Source of the DNA: an uncultured Paracoccaceae bacterium
GTDB taxonomy: Bacteria; Pseudomonadota; Alphaproteobacteria; Rhodobacterales; Rhodobacteraceae
DNA: 64,000 nucleotides
Assembly (NCBI GenBank): GCA_937895435.1
Contig: CALAXT010000072.1
Coordinates: forward strand, 161,320 to 225,319
Direction of reading: 5' to 3'
Shown piece by piece: positions 10,457-20,204 of this stretch (positions within the stretch are counted from its first letter, which is position 1; every line of letters starts with the position of its first letter). The notes beneath the pieces are model-generated. The model was not told the DNA's origin and searched no databases. It was given only the letters and a program-made list of their open reading frames with translations. Both the position numbers and the translations under genes were made by a program.

Positions 10457-11752
10457 TCAGGAACCCGAACCTTCCATTTTGTCCCGAATCCGCCGGATCG
10501 CCATAAACACCGCCACCACCACCAATGGGGTCAAAACGGCGGTGGCCGTGCCTTTTGCCACCCCAAGTGGCTCGGTCAGCGGATAGACCAGATAGGCCAT
10601 CAGATTGACCGCATAATAGCTGATCGCCACCACCGATAGCCCCTCAACCGTGTGCTGCAGGCGCAGCTGCAAATCAGCGCGGCGATCCATACTTTGCAGC
10701 AATTTCTGGTTTTGGGCCGAGCGTTCGACATCAACACGGGTGCGCAGCAATTCCCCCGCACGCATCGCACGATCTGACATCGCCTGCAGCCGCTTTTCCG
10801 CAGATTTGACCGTGCGCATCGCCGGATCAAACCGCCGCATCATGAATTCAGCAAAGGTTTGCCGCCCCTCAAACCGTTCTTCGCGCAGAACGGTGATCCG
10901 TTGATTTACCAGCGCCTCATAGGCGCCAGTGGCCCCAAACCGAAAGGATGAGTTAACCAACAGCGTCTCAAGCTCGGCCGACACCTCTAACAGATCGTTC
11001 AAACTGTCCTCTGATGGGCGGGCATCATGCGACATCGTGCCAATCAGCCCGGTCAATTGCTGATCAATCTCGCCCATGCGCGGGGCCAAGGCACGCGCAC
11101 GCGCAAGCCCCAGCATCGACATGGATTTATACGTTTCAATTTCACAGAGCCGCTGCACAATACGCCCGATGCGGCGCGGACTGGTGCCGGGCTGCACAAA
11201 GACCGCCATCCGCATATGCCCCGCCTCATCAATGCGGAAATCGCAGGCCGCGATCGCAGCACCATCCAACACCCGCGCACAAGCCATGCTTTCGGCCACG
11301 AACCAATCAGCCAGCATCGTTTTGATACTATCTTCGTTCTCGGGCATATGATCAACGCGGATCAGCACCGAGGTAAAGCGCGGGCCCGGCGCCTCGGCCA
11401 ACCAGTCATCTGGAAAAACATCCGCCTTGGCCGGGTCAAAAGGCCGGGCCATCACGCCTTGGGTAAAGGCGGTATAGGTCACGAATTCGGTATGACTTTC
11501 CCATTTGACAGAATGTCGCCCGATCTGGCCAAAGAAATGCGTGGCATCGGGTGCCGGATGTGCCGTGCCATGCCGGTTTAACAGCGCCAAAAGATGCGCG
11601 CGGTCGGCTGCGCGATCACGATTGGCGGCATCATTGGGTTGTTTGATCGCCAGATAAACTGCGTGGCACGGTGCCTCAAGTGCCGGAAAGGGCCGGGCAT
11701 GCAGTTCATTTGCCAGTGCATATCGCAGCGGGTGATCATCAATCGGGGGCAT
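10457..11752 (-). CDS. DUF3422 family membrane protein
   Basis: A 431-residue protein of the DUF3422 family, function unknown. It begins with DDHPLRYALANELHARPFP, a typical start of this family, and has a long soluble, mostly helical region rich in charged residues (about residues 200-365), then two hydrophobic helices near the C-terminus (about 372-393 and 400-420) that should anchor it in the inner membrane with a short basic tail. The ATG at 11752 has GAGGTTCC upstream. It lies between the urease operon and pntAB on the same strand, with gaps of about 200 and 166 bp, so it is probably its own transcription unit. I cannot assign a role. Confidence 0.85.
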   Translation of the reverse strand: MPPIDDHPLRYALANELHARPFPALEAPCHAVYLAIKQPNDAANRDRAADRAHLLALLNRHGTAHPAPDATHFFGQIGRHSVKWESHTEFVTYTAFTQGVMARPFDPAKADVFPDDWLAEAPGPRFTSVLIRVDHMPENEDSIKTMLADWFVAESMACARVLDGAAIAACDFRIDEAGHMRMAVFVQPGTSPRRIGRIVQRLCEIETYKSMSMLGLARARALAPRMGEIDQQLTGLIGTMSHDARPSEDSLNDLLEVSAELETLLVNSSFRFGATGAYEALVNQRITVLREERFEGRQTFAEFMMRRFDPAMRTVKSAEKRLQAMSDRAMRAGELLRTRVDVERSAQNQKLLQSMDRRADLQLRLQHTVEGLSVVAISYYAVNLMAYLVYPLTEPLGVAKGTATAVLTPLVVVAVFMAIRRIRDKMEGSGS

Positions 11753-11835
11753 GGAACCTCGGGGAAACAGCTAAAACGTGGCCAGTATTGCAGACAAGCG
11801 CCAGCGCGGCCAGCGCGATCATTGCAGGGTAGCAA

Positions 11836-11872
11836 AATGACACATCCCCCGGCAAGACGCCGAGGGATGTTT
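11836..11872 (-). terminator. Intrinsic terminator candidate after pntB
   Basis: A 12-bp stem (11842-11853 with 11859-11870, one mismatch) and a 5-nt loop lie about 50 bp past the pntB stop. Reading on the minus strand the stem is followed by GTCATTTT, so the T-tract is short and interrupted. It would separate pntAB from the DUF3422 gene. Confidence 0.5.
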
Positions 11873-11918
11873 CATTTCAATAGGGCCGAAAACCAAAACG
11901 GCCAAGAGCTGTCACGGA

Positions 11919-13352
11919 TCAATCGATCATTGGCAGCAGCGCATCCAATGACTTTTTGGCATCGCCATAGAACATCCGCGTGTTTTCTTTGAAGAACAGC
12001 GGGTTTTCGATGCCTGAATAACCGGTGCCCTGACCACGCTTGGACACGAACACCTGCTTTGCCTTCCAGCATTCCAATACCGGCATGCCGGCGATCGGGC
12101 TGTTGGGGTCTTCTTGTGCGGCAGGGTTCACGATGTCGTTTGAGCCGATGACAATCGCCACATCGGTATTGGGGAAATCTTCGTTGATTTCATCCATCTC
12201 CAAAACGATATCATAGGGCACTTTTGCCTCGGCCAGCAACACGTTCATATGGCCGGGCAAACGCCCCGCCACCGGGTGTATGGCAAAGCGCACTGTCTTG
12301 CCACGCGCGCGCAGCTTGCGGGTCAACTCGCTAACAGACTGCTGCGCCTGCGCCACCGCCATACCATAGCCTGGGATGATGATAACCGAATCCGCATCGT
12401 TCAGCGCAGCCGCTACACCTTCGGCATCAATCGCAATCTGCTCACCCGAGATTTCCATTGCCGGGCCTGTCGTGCCGCCAAAGCCGCCCAAGATCACGCT
12501 GATGAACGACCGGTTCATGGCTTTGCACATGATGTAGCTCAGGATCGCCCCTGACGAACCGACCAGCGCGCCAGTCACGATCAAAAGATCATTGCCCAGC
12601 GTAAAGCCAATCGCCGCCGCCGCCCAGCCAGAATAGCTGTTCAGCATCGACACAACGACCGGCATGTCGGCGCCACCGATCCCCATAATCAGGTGATAAC
12701 CGATGAAAAACGCCAGCAGCGTCATCACCATCAGCGTCCAAAGGCCCGCATCATTGAAATACATCACCCCAAGCACAGCCGAGGCCAAGGCCGCACCTGC
12801 GTTCAGGAAATGCCCGCCAGGCAATTTGACGGCTTTGCCATCCACCTTACCCGCCAGCTTTCCAAAGGCAATGATCGACCCGGTAAAGGTCACCGCACCA
12901 ATGAACACGCCCAGAAACACCTCAACCCGCAAAATCGCCACTTCAACCGGGGTTTTGTGCGCCAAGATCGCCGCAAACCCAGCCAACGCTTCGCGTGCCT
13001 CGGCATCCAGCGCCACAACCCGCGCCAATTCCAGATCGGCATTATAACCGATGAACACGGCCGCCAAACCAACAAACGAATGCAGTGCGGCCACCAGCTG
13101 CGGCATATCGGTCATTTCGACCGTTTTGGCCACATACCAGCCCAGAACAGACCCGCCCGCAACCATCAGCGCAATTACGGCCCAATTGCCCACGCCAGGC
13201 CCAAAGATCGTGGCAACCATCGCCAGCCCCATGCCAACGATGCCATACCAAACAGCACGCTTGGCGCTTTCTTGCCCCGAAAGCCCACCCAGCGACAAAA
13301 TAAACAAAACAGCCGCGGCGATATAGGCGGCGGAAACGATACCGATGCTCAT
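11919..13352 (-). CDS. pntB: NAD(P) transhydrogenase subunit beta
   Basis: Membrane subunit of the proton-translocating transhydrogenase that makes NADPH from NADH using the proton gradient. The 477-residue protein has about nine hydrophobic helices in residues 1-265 (domain II) and a C-terminal NADP-binding domain III with [13 protein letters not shown], the [18 protein letters not shown] block and [10 protein letters not shown]. The start at ATG 13352 follows a very strong AAGGAGG. It begins 10 bp after pntA, forming one operon. A hairpin terminator lies downstream. Confidence 0.96.
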   Translation of the reverse strand: MSIGIVSAAYIAAAVLFILSLGGLSGQESAKRAVWYGIVGMGLAMVATIFGPGVGNWAVIALMVAGGSVLGWYVAKTVEMTDMPQLVAALHSFVGLAAVFIGYNADLELARVVALDAEAREALAGFAAILAHKTPVEVAILRVEVFLGVFIGAVTFTGSIIAFGKLAGKVDGKAVKLPGGHFLNAGAALASAVLGVMYFNDAGLWTLMVMTLLAFFIGYHLIMGIGGADMPVVVSMLNSYSGWAAAAIGFTLGNDLLIVTGALVGSSGAILSYIMCKAMNRSFISVILGGFGGTTGPAMEISGEQIAIDAEGVAAALNDADSVIIIPGYGMAVAQAQQSVSELTRKLRARGKTVRFAIHPVAGRLPGHMNVLLAEAKVPYDIVLEMDEINEDFPNTDVAIVIGSNDIVNPAAQEDPNSPIAGMPVLECWKAKQVFVSKRGQGTGYSGIENPLFFKENTRMFYGDAKKSLDALLPMID

Positions 13353-13362
13353 GCCGGCCTCC

Positions 13363-14934
13363 TTATGACTTTTGGAACATGGCAAGCATCCGGCGTGTCA
13401 CCAGAAAGCCGCCCACGATGTTGACTGTGGCAATCAGAACCGAAATGGCCGCCAGTGTCACCACCAACCAAGACCCCGATCCCACCTGTAACAGCGCCCC
13501 CACAACAACGATGCCCGAAATGGCATTCGTCACCGCCATCAGTGGGGTGTGCAGGCTGTGACTGACGTTCCAGATAACCTGAAAGCCAATAAAGCACGCC
13601 AGAACGAACACGATGAAATGCGCCATAAAGCTGGCCGGGGCAACAGCACCCACCAGCAGCAACAGCGCCGTCGCACCGCCCAGCATAATCACCTGCTGCT
13701 TGGTTGCCGCCGCAAATGCCGCCGTTTCTGCCGCACGCTTTTCGTCTGGCGTCAGTTCTTTTACCTTTTCCTTTGGTTTAGCGGCTGCAATCGCGGCCAC
13801 TTTCGGCGGGGGCGGCGGGAAGGTCACAGCCCCCTCAAAGGTAACGGTCGCACCACGGATAACATCATCTTCCATGTTATGGACGACAACACCGTCTTTG
13901 CCGGGTGTTAGATCCGCAATCATATGACGGATGTTATTGGAATAAAGTGTGCTGGATTGCGCGGCCATCCGGCTTGGGAAATCGGTATACCCCACCACCG
14001 TCACACCATTGTCCGACACGATTTTTTGATCTGGCACCGTCAGATCACAATTGCCACCGCGCTCGGCAGCCAGATCGACAATCACCGATCCAGGCTTCAT
14101 CAGGTGAACCATGTCTTCGGTCCACAGCTTCGGCGCAGGCCGGCCCGGGATCAGGGCCGTGGTGATCACGATATCAACGTCTGGTGCAAGTTCGCGGAAC
14201 TTTGCCAACTGCTTTTCACGAAATTCCGGGCTAGATGGGGCCGCATAGCCACCGGTGGCGGCACCATCTTGGGCCTCTTCAAATTCCAAAAACACAAAGC
14301 TTGCGCCCATGGATTCGATCTGTTCAGCCACTTCGGGACGCACGTCAAACGCGTAAACAATTGCTCCAAGCGACACAGATGTGCCGATGGCTGCAAGCCC
14401 CGCCACCCCTGCGCCCACAACCAGCACCTTGGCGGGCGGCACTTTGCCCGCTGCCGTTACCTGACCGGTGAAGAAGCGGCCAAAATTGTTGCCTGCTTCT
14501 ATGACCGCGCGATAGCCGGCAATATTTGCCATCGACGAAAGCGCGTCCATCTTTTGGGCCCGGCTGATCCGCGGGACCATGTCCATCGCAATCACATTGG
14601 CACCCTTGGCCTTGCAGGTCTCGAGCAGATCAGCATTCTGGGCTGGCCAGAAAAACGAAATCAGGGTTTGCCCAGCGCGCAGGCGCTTGGCCTCGGACTC
14701 TTCTGGACCACGCACCTTGACCACGACATCGGCGGCTTTCCAAAGGGCGGCGGCAGTCTTCACCACCTCAACTCCAACGGCCGCATAACGGTCATCTGAA
14801 AAACCGGCCAGCGCACCCGCGCCCGATTCGATGACACATTCATGACCCAGCTTTTGCAGCAGCACAGCCGAATCAGGGGTCATGGCAACCCGGGCTTCAC
14901 CGGCAAAAATTTCTTTTGGCGCTCCAATCTTCAA
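13363..14934 (-). CDS. pntA: NAD(P) transhydrogenase subunit alpha, TTG start
   Basis: NAD(H)-binding subunit of the transhydrogenase. It is the long fused form (523 aa): domain I with the dinucleotide-binding [16 protein letters not shown] and [19 protein letters not shown], then about four membrane helices from residue 415 onward. The frame is open to 15003, but the family starts at [14 protein letters not shown], which here is a TTG at 14934 preceded by GGAGGA at a good distance. No ATG exists at that place. pntB follows after 10 bp. Many alphaproteobacteria split this subunit into two proteins; here it is a single polypeptide. The 240 bp upstream, shared with kynU, should hold both promoters. 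Confidence 0.93.
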   Translation of the reverse strand: MKIGAPKEIFAGEARVAMTPDSAVLLQKLGHECVIESGAGALAGFSDDRYAAVGVEVVKTAAALWKAADVVVKVRGPEESEAKRLRAGQTLISFFWPAQNADLLETCKAKGANVIAMDMVPRISRAQKMDALSSMANIAGYRAVIEAGNNFGRFFTGQVTAAGKVPPAKVLVVGAGVAGLAAIGTSVSLGAIVYAFDVRPEVAEQIESMGASFVFLEFEEAQDGAATGGYAAPSSPEFREKQLAKFRELAPDVDIVITTALIPGRPAPKLWTEDMVHLMKPGSVIVDLAAERGGNCDLTVPDQKIVSDNGVTVVGYTDFPSRMAAQSSTLYSNNIRHMIADLTPGKDGVVVHNMEDDVIRGATVTFEGAVTFPPPPPKVAAIAAAKPKEKVKELTPDEKRAAETAAFAAATKQQVIMLGGATALLLLVGAVAPASFMAHFIVFVLACFIGFQVIWNVSHSLHTPLMAVTNAISGIVVVGALLQVGSGSWLVVTLAAISVLIATVNIVGGFLVTRRMLAMFQKS

Positions 14935-15174
14935 CGCTGTCTCCTCCGTCGTTGCGCGGGCGTGGCGCGTTTGGTCGCAAAATCCACGGCTGCACGGATG
15001 CAACCCTGACCGCCCCGCATATCATCATCTTGTGGCGCTTCACAAGTCAGTGATGGCGCGTTCCACGACAGAAGCGTCGGTTCTGCGCCCGCAGCCACCG
15101 CCATTTGGCCCCCAAGGCTTGACCACCACGCCTGCACCCGGCACTGCTGGACAACCCCAGACCAAAGGCATGTC

Positions 15175-16383
15175 ATGACCCTGCTCGCTCCTTTAGATTT
15201 CGCCGCCACCAAGGCACTGTTTCACCTGCCCGAGGGGGTGATTTATCTTGATGGCAATTCGCTAGGCCCGCTGCCGCGCGCCACGCCAGCACGTGTGGCA
15301 GACTGTGTGCAGGCCGAATGGGGCGATATGCTGATCGGTGGTTGGAACAAGGCCGGCTGGATGGATCAGCCTGCCCGACTGGGCGCCCGTATCGCGCGGC
15401 TAATTGGGGCCGAACCTGAGGCCGTTGTTTTGGGGGATACGCTGTCGATCAAGATCTATCAGGCGCTGGCCGCCGCACTGCAATTAAACCCCACCAGACG
15501 GGTTATTTTATCTGATTCTGGTAATTTTCCATCAGATCTTTATATGGCCGAGGGCTTGGTAAAGATGCTTGGGCAGGGCTACAGCCTGCGGATCGTTGCG
15601 CCCGACGATATCGCCGACGCGTTGGATGAAAACGTCGCGGTGATGATGCTGACACAGGTCGATTACCGCACGGGACGGCTGCATGACATGGCAGATTTGA
15701 CCCGCCACGCACATCAAAAAGGCGCGCTGACACTGTGGGATTTGGCGCATTCAGCCGGGGCATTGCCAATAGATTTGTCGGGATGTGGCGTCGATTTTGC
15801 TGCCGGCTGCACCTACAAATACCTCAATGGTGGGCCGGGTGCGCCAGCGTTCATCTATGTCGCTCCGCGCCATGCCGCGCATGTGGCACCTGCGCTGTCG
15901 GGCTGGCTTGGACATGCGGCACCGTTTGATTTTAGCCCAACATACCAGCCCGGCCAAGGCGTCTCACGGTTGCGGGTCGGAACACCAGCGGTGCTTCAAA
16001 TGGCCGCACTTGAGGCCGCATTGGATATTTGGGATCGCGTCGACATTGCCGCCCTACGCGCAGCCTCGATCACCTTGTCCGAAATGTTCTTAACTGGTGT
16101 GCAAGATCTCTGCCCCGAATTGCGTCTGGCCTCACCCCGTGCAGCCGCTCACCGCGGATCACAAGTCAGTTTTCACCACCCACAGGGCTATGCGATCATG
16201 CAGGCATTAATTGCCAAAGGCGTGATTGGCGATTTTCGTGCACCCGATATTCTGCGCTTTGGATTTACACCCCTCTACATCGGCGCGGATGAGGTGCGGG
16301 GGGCTGTCGATATTTTGGCGCAGATCATGGGGGATCGGTCTTGGGATCGGCCCCAATTTCACCGTCGCGCAGCGGTCACCTGA
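15175..16383 (+). CDS. kynU: Kynureninase
   Basis: PLP-dependent enzyme that cleaves kynurenine or 3-hydroxykynurenine to (hydroxy)anthranilate and alanine in tryptophan breakdown. The 402-residue protein has the expected YLDGNSLGPLPR N-terminal block, SDSGNFPSDLYMAEG, the aspartate-rich DLAHSAG region and the PLP lysine K215 in TYKYLNGGPGAPAF. The ATG at 15175 is preceded by AAAGG. Partners kynA and kynB are not seen nearby. It ends 15 bp from the convergent peptidase C26 gene and is divergent from pntA. Confidence 0.92.
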   Translation: MTLLAPLDFAATKALFHLPEGVIYLDGNSLGPLPRATPARVADCVQAEWGDMLIGGWNKAGWMDQPARLGARIARLIGAEPEAVVLGDTLSIKIYQALAAALQLNPTRRVILSDSGNFPSDLYMAEGLVKMLGQGYSLRIVAPDDIADALDENVAVMMLTQVDYRTGRLHDMADLTRHAHQKGALTLWDLAHSAGALPIDLSGCGVDFAAGCTYKYLNGGPGAPAFIYVAPRHAAHVAPALSGWLGHAAPFDFSPTYQPGQGVSRLRVGTPAVLQMAALEAALDIWDRVDIAALRAASITLSEMFLTGVQDLCPELRLASPRAAAHRGSQVSFHHPQGYAIMQALIAKGVIGDFRAPDILRFGFTPLYIGADEVRGAVDILAQIMGDRSWDRPQFHRRAAVT

Positions 16384-16398
16384 AAATCCCCAAAAACT

Positions 16399-17175
16399 CT
16401 AGGCCCAGCGCCGTGCCTGCCCCGCACGCCCCGCGGCCCAATCGGCCACCGCCTGACCGAAGGCTGCAAAAAGCGCCCGCGATACCGGATCAGCGGCGGC
16501 ATTCCATTCCGGGTGCCACTGCACCGACAAACTAAACCCCGGCGCGCCCGCAATATAAATCGCCTCAGGCGTGCCGTCTGGGGCATGGCCATCAATAACA
16601 ACCCGCGCACCAGCCGTTTTGATACCCTGCCCATGCAGCGTGTTGGTCAACACCTCTTGCGCACCAAACAGCTGATGAAAGACCCCACCTTGGGTCAGTT
16701 TCACCATGTGACGCAGCGCAAACTTTTCTTCCAACGTGCCATCAGGGGGCATGCGGTGGTTCATCCGGCCTGGCAGATCGCGAATTTCCGGGTGCAGCGT
16801 GCCCCCCATCGCCACGTTTACTTCCTGAAAGCCACGACAAATACCCAAAAATGGCATGCCCGCCTCAACGCAAGCGCGCACCAGCGGCAGCGTCACTGCA
16901 TCGCGCGCCCGATCAAAGGCACCATGGGCATCGGTTTCATCTTCACCATATTCAGCCGGATGGACATTTGGGCGCCCACCCGTCAGCACAAAGCCATCAC
17001 AGCTGGCCATCAGCTCAGCCACACTGACCAATCGCGGGTCTGCCGGGATCAGCAGAGGCATCGCCCCGGCCACATCGGCGACCGCATGCGATGTCATGGT
17101 GCCCCCGGCATGCGCCGGATACTCTCCGTTCAGAAGATGACTGTTTCCGATAATGCCGACGATTGGCCGCGACAT
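16399..17175 (-). CDS. Gamma-glutamyl-gamma-aminobutyrate hydrolase family protein (peptidase C26)
   Basis: Class-I glutamine-amidotransferase-like hydrolase of the peptidase C26 group; close relatives such as PuuD hydrolyse gamma-glutamyl amides in polyamine breakdown. The 258-residue protein has FVLTGGRPNVHPAEYGE, the nucleophile cysteine in FLGICRGFQEVNVAMGGTL and the histidine-glutamate pair in VQWHPEW. The start MSRPIVGIIGNSH at 17175 follows AGGGGATCCTC; the longer frame to 17271 is unlikely. No other polyamine gene is near, so the true gamma-glutamyl substrate is open. Confidence 0.85.
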   Translation of the reverse strand: MSRPIVGIIGNSHLLNGEYPAHAGGTMTSHAVADVAGAMPLLIPADPRLVSVAELMASCDGFVLTGGRPNVHPAEYGEDETDAHGAFDRARDAVTLPLVRACVEAGMPFLGICRGFQEVNVAMGGTLHPEIRDLPGRMNHRMPPDGTLEEKFALRHMVKLTQGGVFHQLFGAQEVLTNTLHGQGIKTAGARVVIDGHAPDGTPEAIYIAGAPGFSLSVQWHPEWNAAADPVSRALFAAFGQAVADWAAGRAGQARRWA

Positions 17176-17305
17176 GAGGATCCCCTGTTTTTTCTTTGAC
17201 GATAGGCCGATGTCAAAAGAAGGTCGAGGGGGAAACCTGCGACGCACACCAGATTTCCATGCAAACTGCACGGCTTTTGATCAAAGCCACCCAAATGCAC
17301 AGCCA

Positions 17306-17488
17306 TTAACCAGATTTACCATCCAGCGGCTTTGGCGCGCCCACAGGCCGACGGGCCCTTTTGCATCGTTCCGAACAAAACCGCACCTCATCCCAGATGC
17401 GGGCCCATTTTTTGCGCCATGCGAATGGTCGGCCGCATTGGGCACAGATCTTTTGTGGCAAATCTGCCTTGGATATCGCCTTTGCCAT
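17306..17488 (-). CDS. DUF2256 small zinc-ribbon-like protein
   Basis: A 60-residue basic protein with four cysteines, KICAQCGRPFAWRKKWA followed by FCSERCKRARR, which is the DUF2256 pattern (CxxC ... CxxxC, likely zinc binding). Function is unknown. I start it at MAKAISKADLPQK (17488); the longer frame to 17581 reaches into pepN and is not conserved in style. It is divergent from pepN with only 79 bp between the two starts, so both promoters must lie close together or inside each other's leader. Confidence 0.8.
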   Translation of the reverse strand: MAKAISKADLPQKICAQCGRPFAWRKKWARIWDEVRFCSERCKRARRPVGAPKPLDGKSG

Positions 17489-17567
17489 GCGCGCCCCGCC
17501 TTTCTTGCACCTTGAACCTGATGCCCCACTGGCCATAGCTAGGGCAGACCCTGACAGGAGCCACCCC

Positions 17568-20132
17568 ATGCCCGCATCCAACCCCGCCCAAATCCATCTT
17601 GCCGATTATATGCCGCCCGCGTGGTTGGTGGAAAGCGTGCATCTGACGTTTGACCTTTCGCCAAACGCCACCCGCGTGCGCGCCAGCATTCGGTTTTTTC
17701 CCAACCCCAAGCGCCCCGGCAAACACGATTTGTGGCTGGATGGTGAAAACCTACGCCTGATTTCAGCCCAGATTGATGGTCAGATCCTGCCGGGGCTGGC
17801 CCCAACACCCACGGGGCTGAACCTTGCCGCAGCCCTGTTGCCCGATGGCCCGTTTGACTGGCAGGCCGAGGTTGAAATTGCCCCCGCTGAGAACACAGCA
17901 CTTGAGGGGCTTTACATGTCGCAAGGCATGTATTGCACACAATGCGAGGCCGAGGGTTTTCGCAAAATTACGTTTTATCCCGATCGGCCCGATGTGATGG
18001 CACCGTTTCATGTGCGCATCAACGCCGATCTGCCAGTGCTTTTGTCAAACGGGAACCCCCGTGCCTCAGGGCCGGGTTGGGCCGAATGGCACGACCCTTG
18101 GCCCAAACCGGCCTATTTGTTTGCGCTGGTGGCGGGCGATTTGGTGGCGCTGTCTGATCGGTTTGTCACCCATTCAAACCGTCCCGTCGATCTGAATATT
18201 TGGGTGCGTGCAGGGGATCTGGATCGCTGCGATTTTGCAATGGATGCCCTGAAACGGTCGATGACTTGGGATGAAACCGCCTATGGCCGTGAATATGATT
18301 TAGATGTGTTCAACATTGTTGCGGTCGATGATTTCAACATGGGCGCGATGGAAAACAAAGGGCTGAACATTTTCAATTCAAAATATGTGCTGGCCAGCCC
18401 AAAAACAGCGACTGATACTGATTTCGAACGGATTGAGGGCATCATTGCCCATGAATATTTCCACAATTGGACAGGAAACCGTATTACCTGCCGCGATTGG
18501 TTTCAGCTTTGCCTTAAAGAGGGGCTCACCGTCTTTCGCGATCAGCAGTTTAGCGGCGATACCCGCGGCCATGCCGTGAAGCGAATCGATGATGTGTTGA
18601 CATTGCGCGCCCGCCAATTTCGGGAAGACCAAGGGCCGCTGGCGCATCCCGTGCGCCCGGAAAGCTATTCAGAAATCAATAATTTCTACACCGCCACCGT
18701 CTATGAAAAAGGCGCTGAGATCATCGGGATGTTGAAAACCTTGGTGGGCGATGATGGCTATGCCCGCGCGCTTGATCTGTATTTCCAACGCCATGATGGC
18801 GATGCGGCAACAATTGAAGATTGGTTGGCGGTGTTTGAAGATGCCACCGGGCGTGATCTGGGCCAGTTCAAACGCTGGTACACCCAGCCCGGAACGCCGC
18901 GCCTGTCTGTTGACGAAACCTATCAAGGCACGACCTTCACCCTGACATTTCGGCAAACCAAGCCCCCAACCCCTGGCACGTCCAAACTGCATCCGCACGT
19001 CATTCCGATTGCGGTGGGGCTTTTAAACCCGAACGGCGATGAAGTCTTGCCGACGACTGTTTTGGAAATGACCCAAACGCAACAGAGCTTTTCGTTTGAA
19101 AACATGCCCACCCGGCCCGTTGCATCGATCTTACGCGGATTTTCTGCACCGGTGGTTTTGGCGCGCGACATCTCAGACAAGGACCAAGCTCTGCTGTTGG
19201 CCCATGACACAGATCCGTTTAACAAATGGGAAGCAGGCCGGGCCCTTGCCAAAGGCGCGTTGACCAAGATGATTGCGCAAGGCCACGCCCCTGACCCTGC
19301 GTTCTTGGCCGGGATGGGGGCTGTTTTGGTCGATCCGGCATTAGATCCGGGCTTTCGCGCGCTGGTGCTGCGGCTGCCCTCGGAAGATGACATGGCGCAA
19401 ACCCTGTGCGATGCTGGTCACACCCCCGATCCGCTGGCGATTTTTCAGGCACGCCGCACGCTTTCGCTGGCAGTCGCACAAGCGTTGCACGCACCGCTGG
19501 CGCAGATTTATGACGCGATGCAGGTGCCCGGCCCCTATCGCCCCGATGCCAACGATGCGGGCAAACGCGCGCTGGCGCAGGCCGCGCTGGCCTTGTTAAC
19601 CCGGCTGGACGGTGGCGCGCGGGCATCCGCGCTTTACCAAAGTGCCGACAATATGACCCAGCAACTGGGTACGTTGGCTGCGCTGCTGGATATTGACGCG
19701 GGCCAGAGTGAGTTGGCAGCATTTTATCGGCAATGGGCGCATGATCGTTTGGTGATCGATAAATGGTTTGCGTTGCAAGTGTCTTTTGCCGCACCCGAGC
19801 ACACTGCCAAAATCACTGAAACCCTGACCCACCACAAAGATTTTGATTGGAAAAACCCCAATCGCTTTCGCGCGGTATTTGGCGCGCTGGCGGGCAATGC
19901 GGCCGGATTTCATGATGCCAGCGGCGCCAGCTATTGCCTGCTGGCAGATTGGTTGCTGCGGCTGGACCCACTCAACCCACAGACAGCGGCGCGCATGTCG
20001 GGCGCTTTTGAAACATGGGCGCGTTATGATGCGGGACGACAGGCTTTGATACGCGCCGAATTGGCGCGGATCAAAGCAACCCCGGCACTTAGCCGCGATT
20101 TGGCCGAAATGGTTGGGCGGATGCTGGGCTAA
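17568..20132 (+). CDS. pepN: Aminopeptidase N (M1 metallopeptidase)
   Basis: Zinc aminopeptidase of the cytoplasm that releases N-terminal residues from peptides. The 854-residue protein has the GAMEN exopeptidase motif at 259-263, the zinc site HEYFH at 295-299 and the third ligand E318 in KEGLTVFRD, spaced exactly as in the M1 family. Length agrees with proteobacterial PepN of the E. coli type. The ATG at 17568 has AGGAG 8 nt upstream; the open frame back to 17361 crosses the divergent DUF2256 gene and is not expected to be translated. Confidence 0.95.
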   Translation: MPASNPAQIHLADYMPPAWLVESVHLTFDLSPNATRVRASIRFFPNPKRPGKHDLWLDGENLRLISAQIDGQILPGLAPTPTGLNLAAALLPDGPFDWQAEVEIAPAENTALEGLYMSQGMYCTQCEAEGFRKITFYPDRPDVMAPFHVRINADLPVLLSNGNPRASGPGWAEWHDPWPKPAYLFALVAGDLVALSDRFVTHSNRPVDLNIWVRAGDLDRCDFAMDALKRSMTWDETAYGREYDLDVFNIVAVDDFNMGAMENKGLNIFNSKYVLASPKTATDTDFERIEGIIAHEYFHNWTGNRITCRDWFQLCLKEGLTVFRDQQFSGDTRGHAVKRIDDVLTLRARQFREDQGPLAHPVRPESYSEINNFYTATVYEKGAEIIGMLKTLVGDDGYARALDLYFQRHDGDAATIEDWLAVFEDATGRDLGQFKRWYTQPGTPRLSVDETYQGTTFTLTFRQTKPPTPGTSKLHPHVIPIAVGLLNPNGDEVLPTTVLEMTQTQQSFSFENMPTRPVASILRGFSAPVVLARDISDKDQALLLAHDTDPFNKWEAGRALAKGALTKMIAQGHAPDPAFLAGMGAVLVDPALDPGFRALVLRLPSEDDMAQTLCDAGHTPDPLAIFQARRTLSLAVAQALHAPLAQIYDAMQVPGPYRPDANDAGKRALAQAALALLTRLDGGARASALYQSADNMTQQLGTLAALLDIDAGQSELAAFYRQWAHDRLVIDKWFALQVSFAAPEHTAKITETLTHHKDFDWKNPNRFRAVFGALAGNAAGFHDASGASYCLLADWLLRLDPLNPQTAARMSGAFETWARYDAGRQALIRAELARIKATPALSRDLAEMVGRMLG

Positions 20133-20204
20133 GCCCTGCACCGTCTCTTGCCCCGCGCGCCCCTTGCCCCTATGACAGGGGCGCGCTGACTGTTGGAGAA
20201 AACG

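Noticed and set aside
14931..15212. Open frame in the pntA-kynU divergent gap.
   Set aside because: It overlaps the pntA start and the kynU start on the opposite strand and has an unlikely composition; the gap is better explained as promoter DNA.
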